From: Mesobacillus subterraneus
GTDB taxonomy: Bacteria; Bacillota; Bacilli; Bacillales; Cytobacillaceae
DNA: 64,000 nucleotides
Assembly (NCBI RefSeq): GCF_023715485.1
Contig: NZ_JAMBOF010000004.1
Coordinates: 62,001 to 126,000 of the forward strand
Direction of reading: 5' to 3'
How positions within the stretch are numbered: position 1 is the stretch's first letter; each line of letters begins with the position of its first letter. Made by a program: the position numbers and the translations under genes. The notes beneath the pieces were generated by a model. The model was not told where the DNA came from. It saw only the letters and a program-made list of their open reading frames with translations, and did no database searches. Below, in pieces: positions 1-8,824 of the stretch.

Positions 1-219
1 TTCACCAGACAGCGGCCCAGTAGAACCGGCAATGATCGGAATATCTTCTCTGCCAGCAAGTTTAAGTAAATAGGCTGTATTGTTGATTGCCTGTTTTTTG
101 GTTATATTTCCGTAGCCCGTTACAACACCCACTACATTTAACTGTGGATGCAATAGTGCATACATCAGCGCCAGTGAGTCATCAACTCCTGAATCTGTAA
201 ACAAAAGTATATTATACAC
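1..219 (-). CDS. Nucleoside hydrolase family protein (N-terminal part only)
   Basis: The gene runs off the left edge, so only about 73 N-terminal residues are visible. After the start the protein reads NILLFTDSGVDDSLALMYAL, a version of the DxDxGxDD calcium and ribose binding motif of inosine-uridine nucleoside hydrolases, followed by GVVTGYGNITKKQAINN. The family cleaves the N-glycosidic bond of nucleosides in the cytoplasm for salvage. I chose the GTG at 217-219 because an AGGAGGGG ribosome binding site lies 8 bases upstream. An in-frame ATG at 241-243 is the alternative. The first acidic residue of the usual DTD motif is replaced (FTD here), so substrate and activity cannot be predicted from this fragment. 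Confidence 0.8.
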   Translation of the reverse strand, partial: MYNILLFTDSGVDDSLALMYALLHPQLNVVGVVTGYGNITKKQAINNTAYLLKLAGREDIPIIAGSTGPLSGE

Positions 220-492
220 AGCTTTCCCCTCCTGCTTTGCCATAATTATATTGTATGATTCCCCCTGTATTGTTCATTCGGTTAATTGACTCAAGCAAAA
301 ATTATCTTTTTACCTTTCGACCTCGGAATTTATTGTTATCCGGAATTTTTTTAAATGTTTCCCTATTATAATGTTCGAGTGAGCAACCGGGAACCAGTTT
401 TGAATCCTTTACTTCTCTGCTTGCAGGCAGAAGAAATGGTATGTTCGATGACTATTGAGCTTTTAGCCTGGTTAAAAATTCTTATCCCACAT

Positions 493-520
493 AAAAAATG
501 CCCACAAAATCAGTGGGCAT
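493..520 (-). terminator. Rho-independent terminator of the methyltransferase gene
   Basis: An 8-bp perfect stem, ATGCCCAC/GTGGGCAT, with a 7-base loop is followed on the minus strand by a run of T. It lies just after the stop of the leftward methyltransferase gene. The rest of the gap between 244 and 552 contains no gene that I can support. Confidence 0.85.
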
Positions 521-552
521 TCACCTTTCAATTACGCAACAATTATATTCTA

Positions 553-1107
553 CTATTTCTGGCAAAATATCGTCTGCCTGCCTTCCTGTTCATTTTCTTC
601 AAAAAAGAGAACCTTCCATTCACTGAATTCCTTTAACAGCTCATTTGATTCAAGTTTGTACTTCTGGGAGATCGGCTGGTTTCCCCCTCCATCAGTCTTA
701 TAGTATGTTTCCATAAAGAAATAACCTTTTTCATTCACCATTTCTTTAACTAAAGGGAATAATATTCGGTCTAAATAATAAGTGATTACAGCCAAATCGA
801 ATTTATACTGAAAAATATCATTTTGACCCTGGGTGAGGTCAGCAGTCAACGCCGTTATCTTTAAATGCCGCCTGGATGCTTGTTCACTTACAAATTTGAC
901 CGCAACTTCAGATTGGTCCACAGCTGTTACTTCATAGCCTTGCTCCGCAAGAAAAAAACTATTTCCACCCAGTCCGGAAGCAATATCGATCGCTGTCCTC
1001 CCAATTAGATAAGGAGCTAGATTATACAGCCTTTCATTCGGTTCTGGTTCAGATAGATTTTTTAATCGTTCCTTGTACTTTCTGTTCCATTTATTTTGAG
1101 AATCCAT
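553..1107 (-). CDS. Class I SAM-dependent methyltransferase (TehB-like)
   Basis: This 184-residue cytoplasmic protein carries the SAM-binding motif I at residues 39-48 (AIDIASGLGG), followed by the acidic end of strand 2 in TAVDQS and a DLAVITYYLD segment typical of the TehB/UbiE-like Rossmann methyltransferases. An AGGAGGG ribosome binding site lies 6 bases before the ATG, which fixes the start. The short single-domain architecture suggests small-molecule detoxification or a metabolite methylation, but the substrate cannot be inferred. The gene stands alone with its own terminator. The family call is secure; the substrate is unknown. Confidence 0.85.
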   Translation of the reverse strand: MDSQNKWNRKYKERLKNLSEPEPNERLYNLAPYLIGRTAIDIASGLGGNSFFLAEQGYEVTAVDQSEVAVKFVSEQASRRHLKITALTADLTQGQNDIFQYKFDLAVITYYLDRILFPLVKEMVNEKGYFFMETYYKTDGGGNQPISQKYKLESNELLKEFSEWKVLFFEENEQEGRQTIFCQK

Positions 1108-1390
1108 TCGAAACCCTCCTGCACCGATTTACATCGAATATACCATAATCATTACAAGAGTGTATTTCTTCTGACCCTCCCGATGATATGTTGGGAAAAT
1201 AAGAGGTGATATTCCTTTTATTAAGTAGAAAATTAATTACTTTTCCTATTGTACTGCTCTCTTCTGGCTATACTGTTTGGGAAAATAAATCCCCTTACAC
1301 TGCTGCAGAAGTTCAGCTTTTAGCTGACATTTGAGTAGAGATGGATTCTATGTCTATATAATAGATAACACCTTTGAAGAGGAGGTTCCC

Positions 1391-1651
1391 ATGGCCAAGC
1401 ATTTAAAAAAACAATTCACCGAAAAGGATAAAAAAATTTACGCGGCATTATGTGAATTATCCAGCAGTGATAGAAATGAATTTGATTACCCTGGGATTGG
1501 CCCGAAAGAAATAGGGATTAAAGTTGGAAGGGACAAATACGACGCTGCCGCTTATTGCAATCTTTCACTGAAAAAGCTGATTGAATTTGATTTAGTCGAG
1601 AAGCTGCCTAACGGTAAATATCTTCCCGTGAAAAAAACGAATTTTTTATAA
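1391..1651 (+). CDS. Small hypothetical protein, winged-helix-like
   Basis: An 86-residue basic protein starts at the ATG of 1391, chosen because AGAGGAGG lies 5 bases upstream; a longer in-frame reading from 1331 lacks a ribosome binding site. The sequence has a lysine-rich start (MAKHLKKQFTEKDKK), a middle segment PGIGPKEIGIKVGRDKYDAAAYCNLSLKKLIEFDLVEKL and a short C-terminal strand LPNGKYLPV. The order helix, helix-turn-helix-like segment and wing-like hairpin resembles a small winged-helix DNA-binding fold, but this is inference from pattern only. I do not recognise a named family. It stands alone between leftward genes. Confidence 0.65.
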   Translation: MAKHLKKQFTEKDKKIYAALCELSSSDRNEFDYPGIGPKEIGIKVGRDKYDAAAYCNLSLKKLIEFDLVEKLPNGKYLPVKKTNFL

Positions 1652-1782
1652 TAACTTCAGCAAGTGTGATCCTTCATTTTTATCCTAATCTCCTGCAGCT
1701 TGATAATATGCTCTCATCTAACAGCTGTTTGCGGTCCACTTTTTTATTTAGTTTAACCATTTATGAAAGTGGAAACCCAAAC

Positions 1783-1818
1783 AAAAAAGCAGCCTCGCTG
1801 CAATAGCATAGGCTGCTT
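1783..1818 (-). terminator. Terminator downstream of yeeI
   Basis: The arms AAGCAGCC and GGCTGCTT (1787-1794 and 1811-1818) form an 8-bp stem. On the minus strand a T-run follows directly, 12 bases after the yeeI stop codon. Confidence 0.85.
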
Positions 1819-1830
1819 CATCTTCATCAC

Positions 1831-2550
1831 TTATTCTCCTAAATCCACATTATGATAAACTTGTTGGACATCCTCCAAATCTTCCAACGCGTCGATCAGT
1901 TTTTCAAATTGTGCCTGTGCATCTTGATCAAGAGTGATGTCATTTTGGGCAAGCATTGTCAGTTCTGCAACAGTAAAATTAGTAATACCTGAATTTTTGA
2001 TTGCTTCCTGTATCGCATGGAACTGGTCTGGCTCACCATATACAATGACAGCATCTTCTTCTTCGATGATATCGCGTACATCTACATCTGCTTCCATCAA
2101 AATTTCAAGGACTTCATCAGCAGTCTTGCCTTCGAAACCAATTACCGCTGTAGCATCGAACATATAAGATACGGATCCACTAACACCCATGTTTCCGCCA
2201 TTCTTGCCATAAGCGGCACGCACATTTGAAGCTGTGCGGTTTACGTTGTTCGTAAGGGCGTCAACGATGATCATGGAGCCGCTAGGGCCAAAACCTTCAT
2301 AACGAAGCTCATCGTAACTTTCTTCTCCGCCGCCTTTGGCTTTCTCAATCGCACGGTCAATGATCACCCTTGGCACATTATACGTCTTGGCGCGTTCAAG
2401 CACGAATTTCAAAGCCTGGTTAGATTCTGGATTAGGTTCACCCTGTCTGGCTGCAACATAGATCTCTAACGCGAATTTTGAATAAACCCGGCTGGTATTC
2501 GCATCCTTGGATGCCTTCTTTTCCTTGATGTTGTTCCATTTACGACCCAT
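1831..2550 (-). CDS. yeeI: YebC/PmpR family protein YeeI
   Basis: The 239-residue product starts [20 protein letters not shown] and keeps the YebC-family core ([51 protein letters not shown]). It closely resembles the B. subtilis YeeI subgroup, recognised by the MGRKW start instead of the AGHSKW start of the other YebC branch. The family is implicated in transcriptional regulation and, more recently, in translation of difficult proline stretches. The reading frame stays open a further 30 codons upstream, but the family start and length support the ATG at 2550. The ribosome binding site (GAGAGTGG) is modest. It is monocistronic, with its own terminator. Confidence 0.93.
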   Translation of the reverse strand: MGRKWNNIKEKKASKDANTSRVYSKFALEIYVAARQGEPNPESNQALKFVLERAKTYNVPRVIIDRAIEKAKGGGEESYDELRYEGFGPSGSMIIVDALTNNVNRTASNVRAAYGKNGGNMGVSGSVSYMFDATAVIGFEGKTADEVLEILMEADVDVRDIIEEEDAVIVYGEPDQFHAIQEAIKNSGITNFTVAELTMLAQNDITLDQDAQAQFEKLIDALEDLEDVQQVYHNVDLGE

Positions 2551-2708
2551 ATATTCCACTCTCTTTCGACTTATATCAGATAACTGCATCACATAATCTC
2601 CAAAAAACAAGAAAAATAGAATGTGGCTGCAGCCTTTCACAGATAATATTATACCTTAAATAGTGGATTTGTTAAGAGGGAAGTATTGAAGTCTTCTTTC
2701 AGTTTGAA

Positions 2709-3701
2709 TTATAAGAGTCCTTCTGCTATCAGCTCATACGACCTAATTCGGTCTTTTGCTAAATAGGTATTAGTCACGATCATGATCTCATCAGTATTGT
2801 ACTGTTTTTGTAATTCCAGCAGCTTGTGCTTTACCTGACGGGAGTCCCCGATAATCATTTTCTTTTTCATAGTTTCTACTGCTTCGTGTTCTGTATGCGA
2901 TAGTTTGTATAGCTTTGCGTCCTCAATTGATGGGAGACCTGACTGACCTTCGCTGTTTCCCCTCTGGATATTCCAAATAAGCGAGCTTAACGCGATTTCT
3001 TCTGCCTGTTCAGTCGTATCGGCGCAAATTGCCGATACAGTTAAAATCGATTGTGGCACATTGTTACTTCCAGGTTTGAATGACTCATAGTAGCTTTCTA
3101 AAATCTCTGCTGCATCCTTTTCACTCATAAACAACCCAAATGCGTAAGCCATTCCGTATTCCGCCGCAAGCAGGGCGCTTTTCTTGCTCGTGCCGAGCAG
3201 CCATTGTTCGGGGCGGACTTCCGGTAGCGGTGAAGCGCTGATTTTTGCAAAATCACTATCTTCTTCATGATCGTTATTTATAAAATGGAGCAAATCCCTC
3301 AAGGATTCGGGCATCTTCCATACATTTTGGAGGAAGTTATCTGATAGGGCGCTTGTCACTTCCGCTGAACCACCAGGCGCCCTGCCTATTCCAATATCAA
3401 TGCGGCCGGGAAACAGGGTAGAAAGCATATTATAAATCTCCGCGACTTTATAAGGCTTATAATGCGGTAGCAAAACAGCACCGGAACCTATTCTGATTTT
3501 GTTGGTCATTGCCCCTATATACGGGAGCATCACTTCAGGCGCAGGGCATGCCAACCCGGTCATATCGTGGTGCTCAGCAATCCAGTAGCGTGTATAACCC
3601 ATTCTCTCACCAGCTTGTGCCAGCAATACAGATTGCTCTAATGCCTCTTTTGCCGTTTGATTCGCTGATATCGGTGCCTGGTCAAGAATACTCAGTTTCA
3701 T
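2709..3701 (-). CDS. LLM-class flavin-dependent oxidoreductase (MsnO8-like)
   Basis: This 330-residue cytoplasmic protein is a luciferase-like monooxygenase TIM barrel. Visible signatures are LDQAPIS near the start, GYTRYWIAEHHDMTGLACPAPEV, the FMN-contacting IRIGSGAVLLPHYKPYKVAE and FPGRIDIGIGRAPGG. It matches the group that includes B. subtilis YceB/YddN/YwcH. The enzyme would use reduced flavin and oxygen on an unknown substrate. Its ribosome binding site (AAAGGAG) lies inside the last codons of the DUF3219 gene, whose stop is 3 bases from this ATG, so the two are very probably co-transcribed and translationally coupled. A paralogous protein is encoded at 18751-19776. Confidence 0.9.
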   Translation of the reverse strand: MKLSILDQAPISANQTAKEALEQSVLLAQAGERMGYTRYWIAEHHDMTGLACPAPEVMLPYIGAMTNKIRIGSGAVLLPHYKPYKVAEIYNMLSTLFPGRIDIGIGRAPGGSAEVTSALSDNFLQNVWKMPESLRDLLHFINNDHEEDSDFAKISASPLPEVRPEQWLLGTSKKSALLAAEYGMAYAFGLFMSEKDAAEILESYYESFKPGSNNVPQSILTVSAICADTTEQAEEIALSSLIWNIQRGNSEGQSGLPSIEDAKLYKLSHTEHEAVETMKKKMIIGDSRQVKHKLLELQKQYNTDEIMIVTNTYLAKDRIRSYELIAEGLL

Positions 3702-3704
3702 GGC

Positions 3705-3989
3705 TTACTCCTTTACTTCCAATAACACTAATCTAAACAGGCCAACCTGTCCGCTTTCGTATAGATTAGTGACTGATGTTGAATACTCAACCATTTTACC
3801 CCTAAAGGAGAGCTGAGCAGCTGGCACTTTCACTTCAAATTCACCCTTATAAAGCAAAGTGGCTACATCATGATACTCCTCACTTGTAACGTTGAATTCT
3901 GCGGATATGCGCTGTAATCCATCTACCTGAGTCAACTTGAATTTTTTCAAGGTGATGGGACGGTCGTCTAATATTATTTCATTGGCCAT
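3705..3989 (-). CDS. DUF3219 family protein (YkvR-like)
   Basis: This 94-residue protein contains EFNVTSEEYHDVATLLYKGEFEVKVP and AQLSFRGKMVEYSTSVTNLYE, which match what I recall of the DUF3219/YkvR small beta proteins of Bacillus. No membrane segment or signal peptide is seen. The start is supported by AAGGAG 7 bases upstream. It is the first gene of a two-gene unit with the luciferase-like oxidoreductase, and its 3' end carries that gene's ribosome binding site. The function is unknown. The family assignment comes from memory and is moderately sure. Confidence 0.8.
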   Translation of the reverse strand: MANEIILDDRPITLKKFKLTQVDGLQRISAEFNVTSEEYHDVATLLYKGEFEVKVPAAQLSFRGKMVEYSTSVTNLYESGQVGLFRLVLLEVKE

Positions 3990-4015
3990 TTGGCAGCTCC
4001 TTCCTTAAGCTCTCA

Positions 4016-4042
4016 ATAAAAAGCCTGCCCGGGAAGGACAGG
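4016..4042 (-). terminator. Terminator of the alpha/beta hydrolase gene
   Basis: On the minus strand CCTGTCC-TTCC-CGGGCAGG is followed by CTTTTTATT, 11 bases past the hydrolase stop. The stem is 7 bp with one G-T pair. Confidence 0.8.
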
Positions 4043-4052
4043 TGGTATATGC

Positions 4053-4844
4053 TTAAATTTTAGCTAAAAAATCTTTCATGATCTTCACAAGTTCTCCAGG
4101 CTTTTCATACATGCTCATGTGACCCGCCCCTTCAATAATGCGTTGTTCGATATTTTCCTTTTTTACTGTAAAAGTCTTTTCAGGTGGGATAATTTGATCC
4201 TGTTCTCCTGCAATAAGTAGTACTGGCATGTCCGTATCCTTAAGGACGATATTACGGTCCGGCCTATTCTTCATCGCCATCAATGCGCTTGCCAGCCCAT
4301 CTATTGAGGTGGACATACCTATTTCCACAGTGTTTTTTATATCTTGGGCATTCATTTCTGTATGATCTTTTGAGAATAGTTTGGTAGATAGTCCCTTGAT
4401 GAACTCTTCAGGACCTTGTTCGAGAACTTTTTTTGCATTTGACTCTCTTCCCGCTTTCGCTTCTTCCGAATCTGGGTTGGCAGTGGAATGCACAAGTGAA
4501 AAACCATTCAAATATTGAGGATAGAGCTCACAAAATGCAAGTGTGATATATCCTCCAAGGGAGTGTCCAAACATTGTTACCTCCTCAAGTTCTAATTTAT
4601 CGAGGAATTCCTTTATCAACCCCGCCATATCTTCAATCGAATAATTTTCTAATTCCATTTCAGAATCACCGTGTCCGGGAAGGTCTATGGCTATAACACG
4701 ATTATTTACAGATAAATCCGGAAGCACCTTCTCCCAATAAAGCTTGCTTCCTGCAAATCCGTGAATTAACACGATTGTTTTTCCTTCACCTTTATCGAAA
4801 TATGATACTGCTGTACTGCCAACTTCTGTTTTTTTTGATTCCAT
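4053..4844 (-). CDS. Alpha/beta-fold hydrolase
   Basis: This 263-residue cytoplasmic protein has the full alpha/beta hydrolase layout: the oxyanion-hole HGFAGSK segment (residues 29-34), DLPGHGDSE, the nucleophile elbow GHSLGG with Ser95, the acid in the GEQDQIIPP region, and the catalytic histidine in GAGHMSMYEKP near the C-terminus. It most resembles the small esterase/lactonase hydrolases (MhpC/BioH type). AGGAG lies 8 bases before the ATG. It sits upstream of, and in the same orientation as, the DUF3219/oxidoreductase pair but has its own terminator in between. The substrate cannot be deduced. Confidence 0.9.
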   Translation of the reverse strand: MESKKTEVGSTAVSYFDKGEGKTIVLIHGFAGSKLYWEKVLPDLSVNNRVIAIDLPGHGDSEMELENYSIEDMAGLIKEFLDKLELEEVTMFGHSLGGYITLAFCELYPQYLNGFSLVHSTANPDSEEAKAGRESNAKKVLEQGPEEFIKGLSTKLFSKDHTEMNAQDIKNTVEIGMSTSIDGLASALMAMKNRPDRNIVLKDTDMPVLLIAGEQDQIIPPEKTFTVKKENIEQRIIEGAGHMSMYEKPGELVKIMKDFLAKI

Positions 4845-5029
4845 ATCTTTTGCTCCTATCCTTTAGTAATACTTATTTTATTCCCTGGTACGAATTTATT
4901 AATCTCTCCGCAGCTTACTCTTTGCAGAAAATTCCGTTTGCACAGGTAGAAAGGCTGATATTACCACATCGCAGCTGCCTATTTCTCTGTTACAATTTTA
5001 AAGTTGAATAATCTTAGGAGGATTCTGAT

Positions 5030-6184
5030 ATGAAAAAACGTATCCTGCTCATTATGGTCTTATTGTTTACCTTCAGTTTAGGCTTTATTACAGGTGTCCT
5101 GTACTCCAGCAAGGATTCACAGAATGCTGATGTACTATATAATAGTGAACATGTTCCGCAATCCGCAAAAAGACTGGAGCTGAAAGCTGAGCCAAAGGCG
5201 AAAAAGCTAGAGTCTCAAGTGCTGATAGGCTATGTCCAGGACTTTCGCAATCCAGATGAGATCGACTATACGAACCTGACTCATGTGATATTTTCATTTG
5301 CCCATCCAACAGCCGATGGCAAACTCTTATTAAACGGTGACCATGCTCTAAAAAATTTGCGGGCAATTAACGCTAAGGCAAAACAGCATGATACTAAGGT
5401 TATCTTAGCAATAGGAGGCTGGAACCATATGAATGGCGGCGAATCCTATGATTACTTTAAAGCTGCGATTTCAAATCCTGATTCTAGAAAAAAACTAGTC
5501 TATGAGCTAGTCAGTTTAGCAGAAAGAGAAAATCTCGATGGGATTGATATCGACTTTGAACATCCGCGTTCTAAGGAGGATGCGCAATTCCTGTCTTCAT
5601 TTGCAAAAGAACTAAGTTTTTCGCTTCATCCTAAAGGCAAAGAGCTATCCATTGCAGTAAACGCTAAGGTACATAGCGTGACAGGGACAGAAATCCATTC
5701 TGTCGTATTCGACCCGAAAATGTTCCAGTATTTCGACCATGTCAATTTAATGGCTTATGACGGCCATTGGGATGGCGAATACAATGCAGCCAATTTATCT
5801 CCTTACTCTTATTCTGCTAATATTGTCTCGTATTGGTCGAATCTTTTTGATCGACAAGGTTTTTCGAGGGAAAAGCTTGTATTAGGTGTTCCTCTTTATG
5901 CACAGCCTGAGGACCCTGCTATAAAGCAGGTTTCATACAAAGCACTCATTCAAAATAATCCCGCAAATGTTACAAGGGATAAGGTCAGCTTGAACGGAAC
6001 CACTTATCATTACAATGGGCATACCACACTCCAAAAGAAAACCATATTAGCCCTTGACCACAAGCTAGGCGGAATGATGGTGTGGGAAGCCGGCCTCGAT
6101 GCTCAAGGATCAAATAGTGCGACTACTTTGATTGCTAACGTCTTAGAAAATAAAGATGACACACGATTCTTTTCAAAAAAATAA
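5030..6184 (+). CDS. Membrane-anchored or secreted glycoside hydrolase family 18 protein
   Basis: The 384-residue product begins with a basic, strongly hydrophobic segment (residues 1-26), a signal peptide or N-terminal anchor without a lipobox. The GH18 barrel follows: LIGYVQDFRNP, THVIFSF, VILAIGGWNH, and the catalytic DGIDIDFEH with Glu177 as the expected proton donor. LMAYDGHWDG and GGMMVWEAGLDA further support a chitinase-like fold. Such proteins cleave beta-1,4-linked N-acetylglucosamine in chitin or peptidoglycan. AGGAGG lies 8 bases before the ATG. It is monocistronic with a strong terminator. The exact substrate, chitin or cell wall, is uncertain. Confidence 0.9.
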   Translation: MKKRILLIMVLLFTFSLGFITGVLYSSKDSQNADVLYNSEHVPQSAKRLELKAEPKAKKLESQVLIGYVQDFRNPDEIDYTNLTHVIFSFAHPTADGKLLLNGDHALKNLRAINAKAKQHDTKVILAIGGWNHMNGGESYDYFKAAISNPDSRKKLVYELVSLAERENLDGIDIDFEHPRSKEDAQFLSSFAKELSFSLHPKGKELSIAVNAKVHSVTGTEIHSVVFDPKMFQYFDHVNLMAYDGHWDGEYNAANLSPYSYSANIVSYWSNLFDRQGFSREKLVLGVPLYAQPEDPAIKQVSYKALIQNNPANVTRDKVSLNGTTYHYNGHTTLQKKTILALDHKLGGMMVWEAGLDAQGSNSATTLIANVLENKDDTRFFSKK

Positions 6185-6189
6185 CTCAA

Positions 6190-6215
6190 AGAAGCCATTT
6201 TGGCTTCTTTTTTTT
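6190..6215 (+). terminator. Terminator of the GH18 gene
   Basis: AGAAGCCA and TGGCTTCT form an 8-bp stem with a very short loop, followed by a run of T. It begins 5 bases after the stop codon. Confidence 0.9.
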
Positions 6216-6292
6216 GCCTGCATCAAACCTGGACATAGATTTGTACCGCTCGAATAAATTAGCAGTAAAGAATATTAGGTGGTGCAATCTGC

Positions 6293-8365
6293 ATGAAATT
6301 ACCCACTATTTTAGGCGGCCCTATATTACGCAGGGCTGAACCTTCCTGTATATATATATGGATTGCTTTGAGTCGAAAGCTGGAAATTGGTACTGAATTG
6401 TTTCACATTCTTGAATCAGAGTCCACTGATCAAATTCAATATCTTCCATTGGATATCGAATATGAAACTACGACAATCAAGGCAGGAGAACAGCTCTATG
6501 TATCACTAATAAAAATAATGCCCAAGAACAAAATCTTCCCTCCTTACACACTATTGGGCTATAATCTGTTTTTTAAAAAGGGGGCTCACCATCGCGACTT
6601 AGGAAGCTTTGATTTACTAACACCCGGACATTCGGATGCAATTGTATATGGAAATCTCAAATATCCTGCTTTTTATATAGAGCATAAACGTGAACCAACC
6701 AGGATCCTATATGGGTCATGCCGGAAACCGCATGGAAATGGAATTGATGCATTTTCAGCTGCTGATCTATTACTGACCGAGCAGTGTCAAAATCTTTCTG
6801 AACGGCCTAATGCATTATTTTTAATGGGTGACCAGATTTATGCCGATGATGTGGCAGACCCGTTCATCCCTATTTTAATTGCTGTCCGTCAACAGTTGTC
6901 CGGTAGCGATCAAGCTTCCCTTCATGATGGAACCTTGATCAATGATTCACTCTCTCCTCGACTAAAAAAGGTTAATGGCCGTCACTATCTGATAGAACAT
7001 CTGGCTAAATTTACAACTAGAAATGGAGATAATCACTTAATCTCTTTCGACGAATATGCCGCAATGTATTTAATGGTTTGGAATCCTAAGCTCTGGCATT
7101 ATGTACAGGAAAATGAACTTCTGCTGACTTTTCAGCAAGTGATGGATCATGGAATGCTGCATCTTAAATTTGAGCATGACGAGAAGATAAGAAAGAAAGA
7201 GCTCACAAAACTAGAAGCGAGATATGAAGAGCAGCTTGATAATCTAAGAAGTTTTATTCCTTCAATTTCGGCCGCAAGAAGGGTAATGGCCAATATCCCA
7301 ACATATATGATTTTTGATGATCACGATATAACAGATGACTGGAATATATCGCAAGATTGGACTGCATCCGTCAGCCATTCACCTTTAGGTCAGCATATTG
7401 TAACAAATGGCTTGGCTGCCTACTGGCTTTTTCAGGGTTGGGGGAATGATCCCGAAAGCTTTGATCGCACTTTTTTGAAAACTATCCGTAACTATATTGA
7501 AACAAGAGATGTTTTCTCTGATGATTATCAAGATGGTCTCCATTTTTTATCAGAGTTCCATTCCTGGCACTTTGTCGCTCCGACGATTCCAAGAACGGTT
7601 TTCCTTGACACCCGTACACAACGGGAATTTGACCCGCGGCCAAAGCCGGTTAAGCTTTTGAAAATCATAGAGGAAACTACTCGGACTCCTTTTCTGATCA
7701 GCAAAGAAGGATGGGACCAGATTACTCAAAAACTTAAGGAAAGCGGCTGGAGGAAAAATACACCGCTGAATATAGTCTCTCCATCACCGGTTTATGGGAT
7801 GGGATTAATAGAATCTGTCCTTCATAAATACGTTTATCCCTTTAAAGTACTCGGTATTCCAGTTCAGACATCCTTTGATTTTGATTCTTGGAAATACAAT
7901 GGAAAAGGATTTCATCAATTTCTAAGCATTGTCGGCAGTTGGAAGCCCAGCTATTGTGTCTTGCTTTCAGGGGATATTCACTTCTCCGCTTCGGTAAAAT
8001 CAGAAATTCAATACGGTAATGGAGATAAATTATCTTTATATCAATTTACAAGCAGCCCGATTGCTAACGAAAGCTTTACAGGTATCTGGGGGAGTCTATT
8101 GAACATAGTCATGTGGTTTAATGCAAGAAAACGAAAAAATCATACACTCCACCGATGCTGCGACCGCAATTACAATATGACCTTGCAATCACAGCCATTT
8201 GATAAAAACTCCAGCCACTTATGGACTGAGACCATTCAATATCTTCCCTTTGACGATGGCAGTCTCATTGAAACAAAAAATTCCCTTGGGTCATTAATGA
8301 ATAGAAAAGGAAAAATTGAAAACACTCTTTTGAAAGACTTTGAAAAAACAGATAGTGATATGTGA
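6293..8365 (+). CDS. PhoD-like metallophosphatase / alkaline phosphatase family protein
   Basis: This 690-residue protein has the metal-site motifs of the PhoD-like superfamily in order: ILYGSCRKP (about residue 140), LMGDQIYADDV (Met178 onward), FDDHDITDDWN (Phe341-Asn351) and LLSGDIHFSA (Ser559 onward). No signal peptide is evident, unlike secreted Tat-dependent PhoD, so it probably acts in the cytoplasm on an unknown phosphoester. The residues before 130 form an extra beta-rich region. AGGTGGTG supports the ATG at 6293. It is longer than typical PhoD (about 550 residues), in line with the cytosolic DUF7800/PhoD-like group. It stands alone between two unrelated genes. Confidence 0.85.
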   Translation: MKLPTILGGPILRRAEPSCIYIWIALSRKLEIGTELFHILESESTDQIQYLPLDIEYETTTIKAGEQLYVSLIKIMPKNKIFPPYTLLGYNLFFKKGAHHRDLGSFDLLTPGHSDAIVYGNLKYPAFYIEHKREPTRILYGSCRKPHGNGIDAFSAADLLLTEQCQNLSERPNALFLMGDQIYADDVADPFIPILIAVRQQLSGSDQASLHDGTLINDSLSPRLKKVNGRHYLIEHLAKFTTRNGDNHLISFDEYAAMYLMVWNPKLWHYVQENELLLTFQQVMDHGMLHLKFEHDEKIRKKELTKLEARYEEQLDNLRSFIPSISAARRVMANIPTYMIFDDHDITDDWNISQDWTASVSHSPLGQHIVTNGLAAYWLFQGWGNDPESFDRTFLKTIRNYIETRDVFSDDYQDGLHFLSEFHSWHFVAPTIPRTVFLDTRTQREFDPRPKPVKLLKIIEETTRTPFLISKEGWDQITQKLKESGWRKNTPLNIVSPSPVYGMGLIESVLHKYVYPFKVLGIPVQTSFDFDSWKYNGKGFHQFLSIVGSWKPSYCVLLSGDIHFSASVKSEIQYGNGDKLSLYQFTSSPIANESFTGIWGSLLNIVMWFNARKRKNHTLHRCCDRNYNMTLQSQPFDKNSSHLWTETIQYLPFDDGSLIETKNSLGSLMNRKGKIENTLLKDFEKTDSDM

Positions 8366-8373
8366 AATTTTAT

Positions 8374-8424
8374 CCAATTTACCCATGAATAGGTGATATG
8401 ATGGAGATATTATATGTAAATTGG
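8374..8424 (+). promoter_or_regulatory. Inverted repeat reaching the ribosome binding site of the next gene
   Basis: CCAATTTAC (8374-8382) and its exact complement GTAAATTGG (8416-8424) flank a 33-base spacer. The right arm ends in the first bases of the GGAGG ribosome binding site at 8423-8427. It could be an operator or an RNA hairpin that limits translation. Confidence 0.4.
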
Positions 8425-8435
8425 AGGATTCGTTA

Positions 8436-8761
8436 ATGCGTGTTATGTTTTCCTTTATCATCTTCTTTACTTTAATCCCTGCAGAATCCACCCGACAAAG
8501 AGGAAGGTGTTATCGATTGCATACATGTATATAAACTCCAATATTTTTCTCCCTAATTCTGAAGTGACGTCTAGTATATTAGCAAGGTATGCAGAAAGTG
8601 ATGTGACTTTATTTAAACTGAATGGAGCCCACACACCTTATTCAGATGTTACTATTTTTATGAATAAGGGAATTAAGGGAGGTACGCTTAACTACTTCCA
8701 ATATGCTGTCTTGATTCAGAATTCAAATGCTTCTAAATCTTATTTTGATACCGACAAATAA
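8436..8761 (+). pseudogene. Small secreted protein gene, probably frameshifted
   Basis: An ATG at 8436 with a good GGAGG upstream opens a 32-codon reading that looks like a signal peptide (MRVMFSFIIFFTLIPAES) and stops at 8534. A second reading in another frame is open from GTG 8507 to the stop at 8761 (84 codons, containing YINSNIFLPNSEVTSS, VTLFKLNGAHTPYSDVTIF and GGTLNYFQYAVLIQNS), but it has no ribosome binding site of its own at a useful distance. A one-base change near AAAGAGGAAGG (8498-8508) would join them into one secreted protein of about 108 residues. I read this as a frameshifted gene; two independent genes or a sequencing error are alternatives. The family is not recognised. Confidence 0.5.
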
Positions 8762-8790
8762 CCCAGGAGAGCTTTCTCCTGGGTTATTTT
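8759..8790 (+). terminator. Strong terminator, probably bidirectional
   Basis: TAACCCAGGAGA and TCTCCTGGGTTA are perfectly complementary around a GCTT loop, followed by TTTT. The left arm contains the stop codon of the preceding reading frame. Confidence 0.9.
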
Positions 8791-8824
8791 ATAAAATTGA
8801 CTGGTGTGAATGTTTAGGAGATCC

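Noticed and set aside
1208-1334. A 42-codon reading from GTG with a hydrophobic stretch (PIVLLSSGYTVW) resembling a lipoprotein signal
   Set aside because: No ribosome binding site, no cysteine and an early stop; probably chance.
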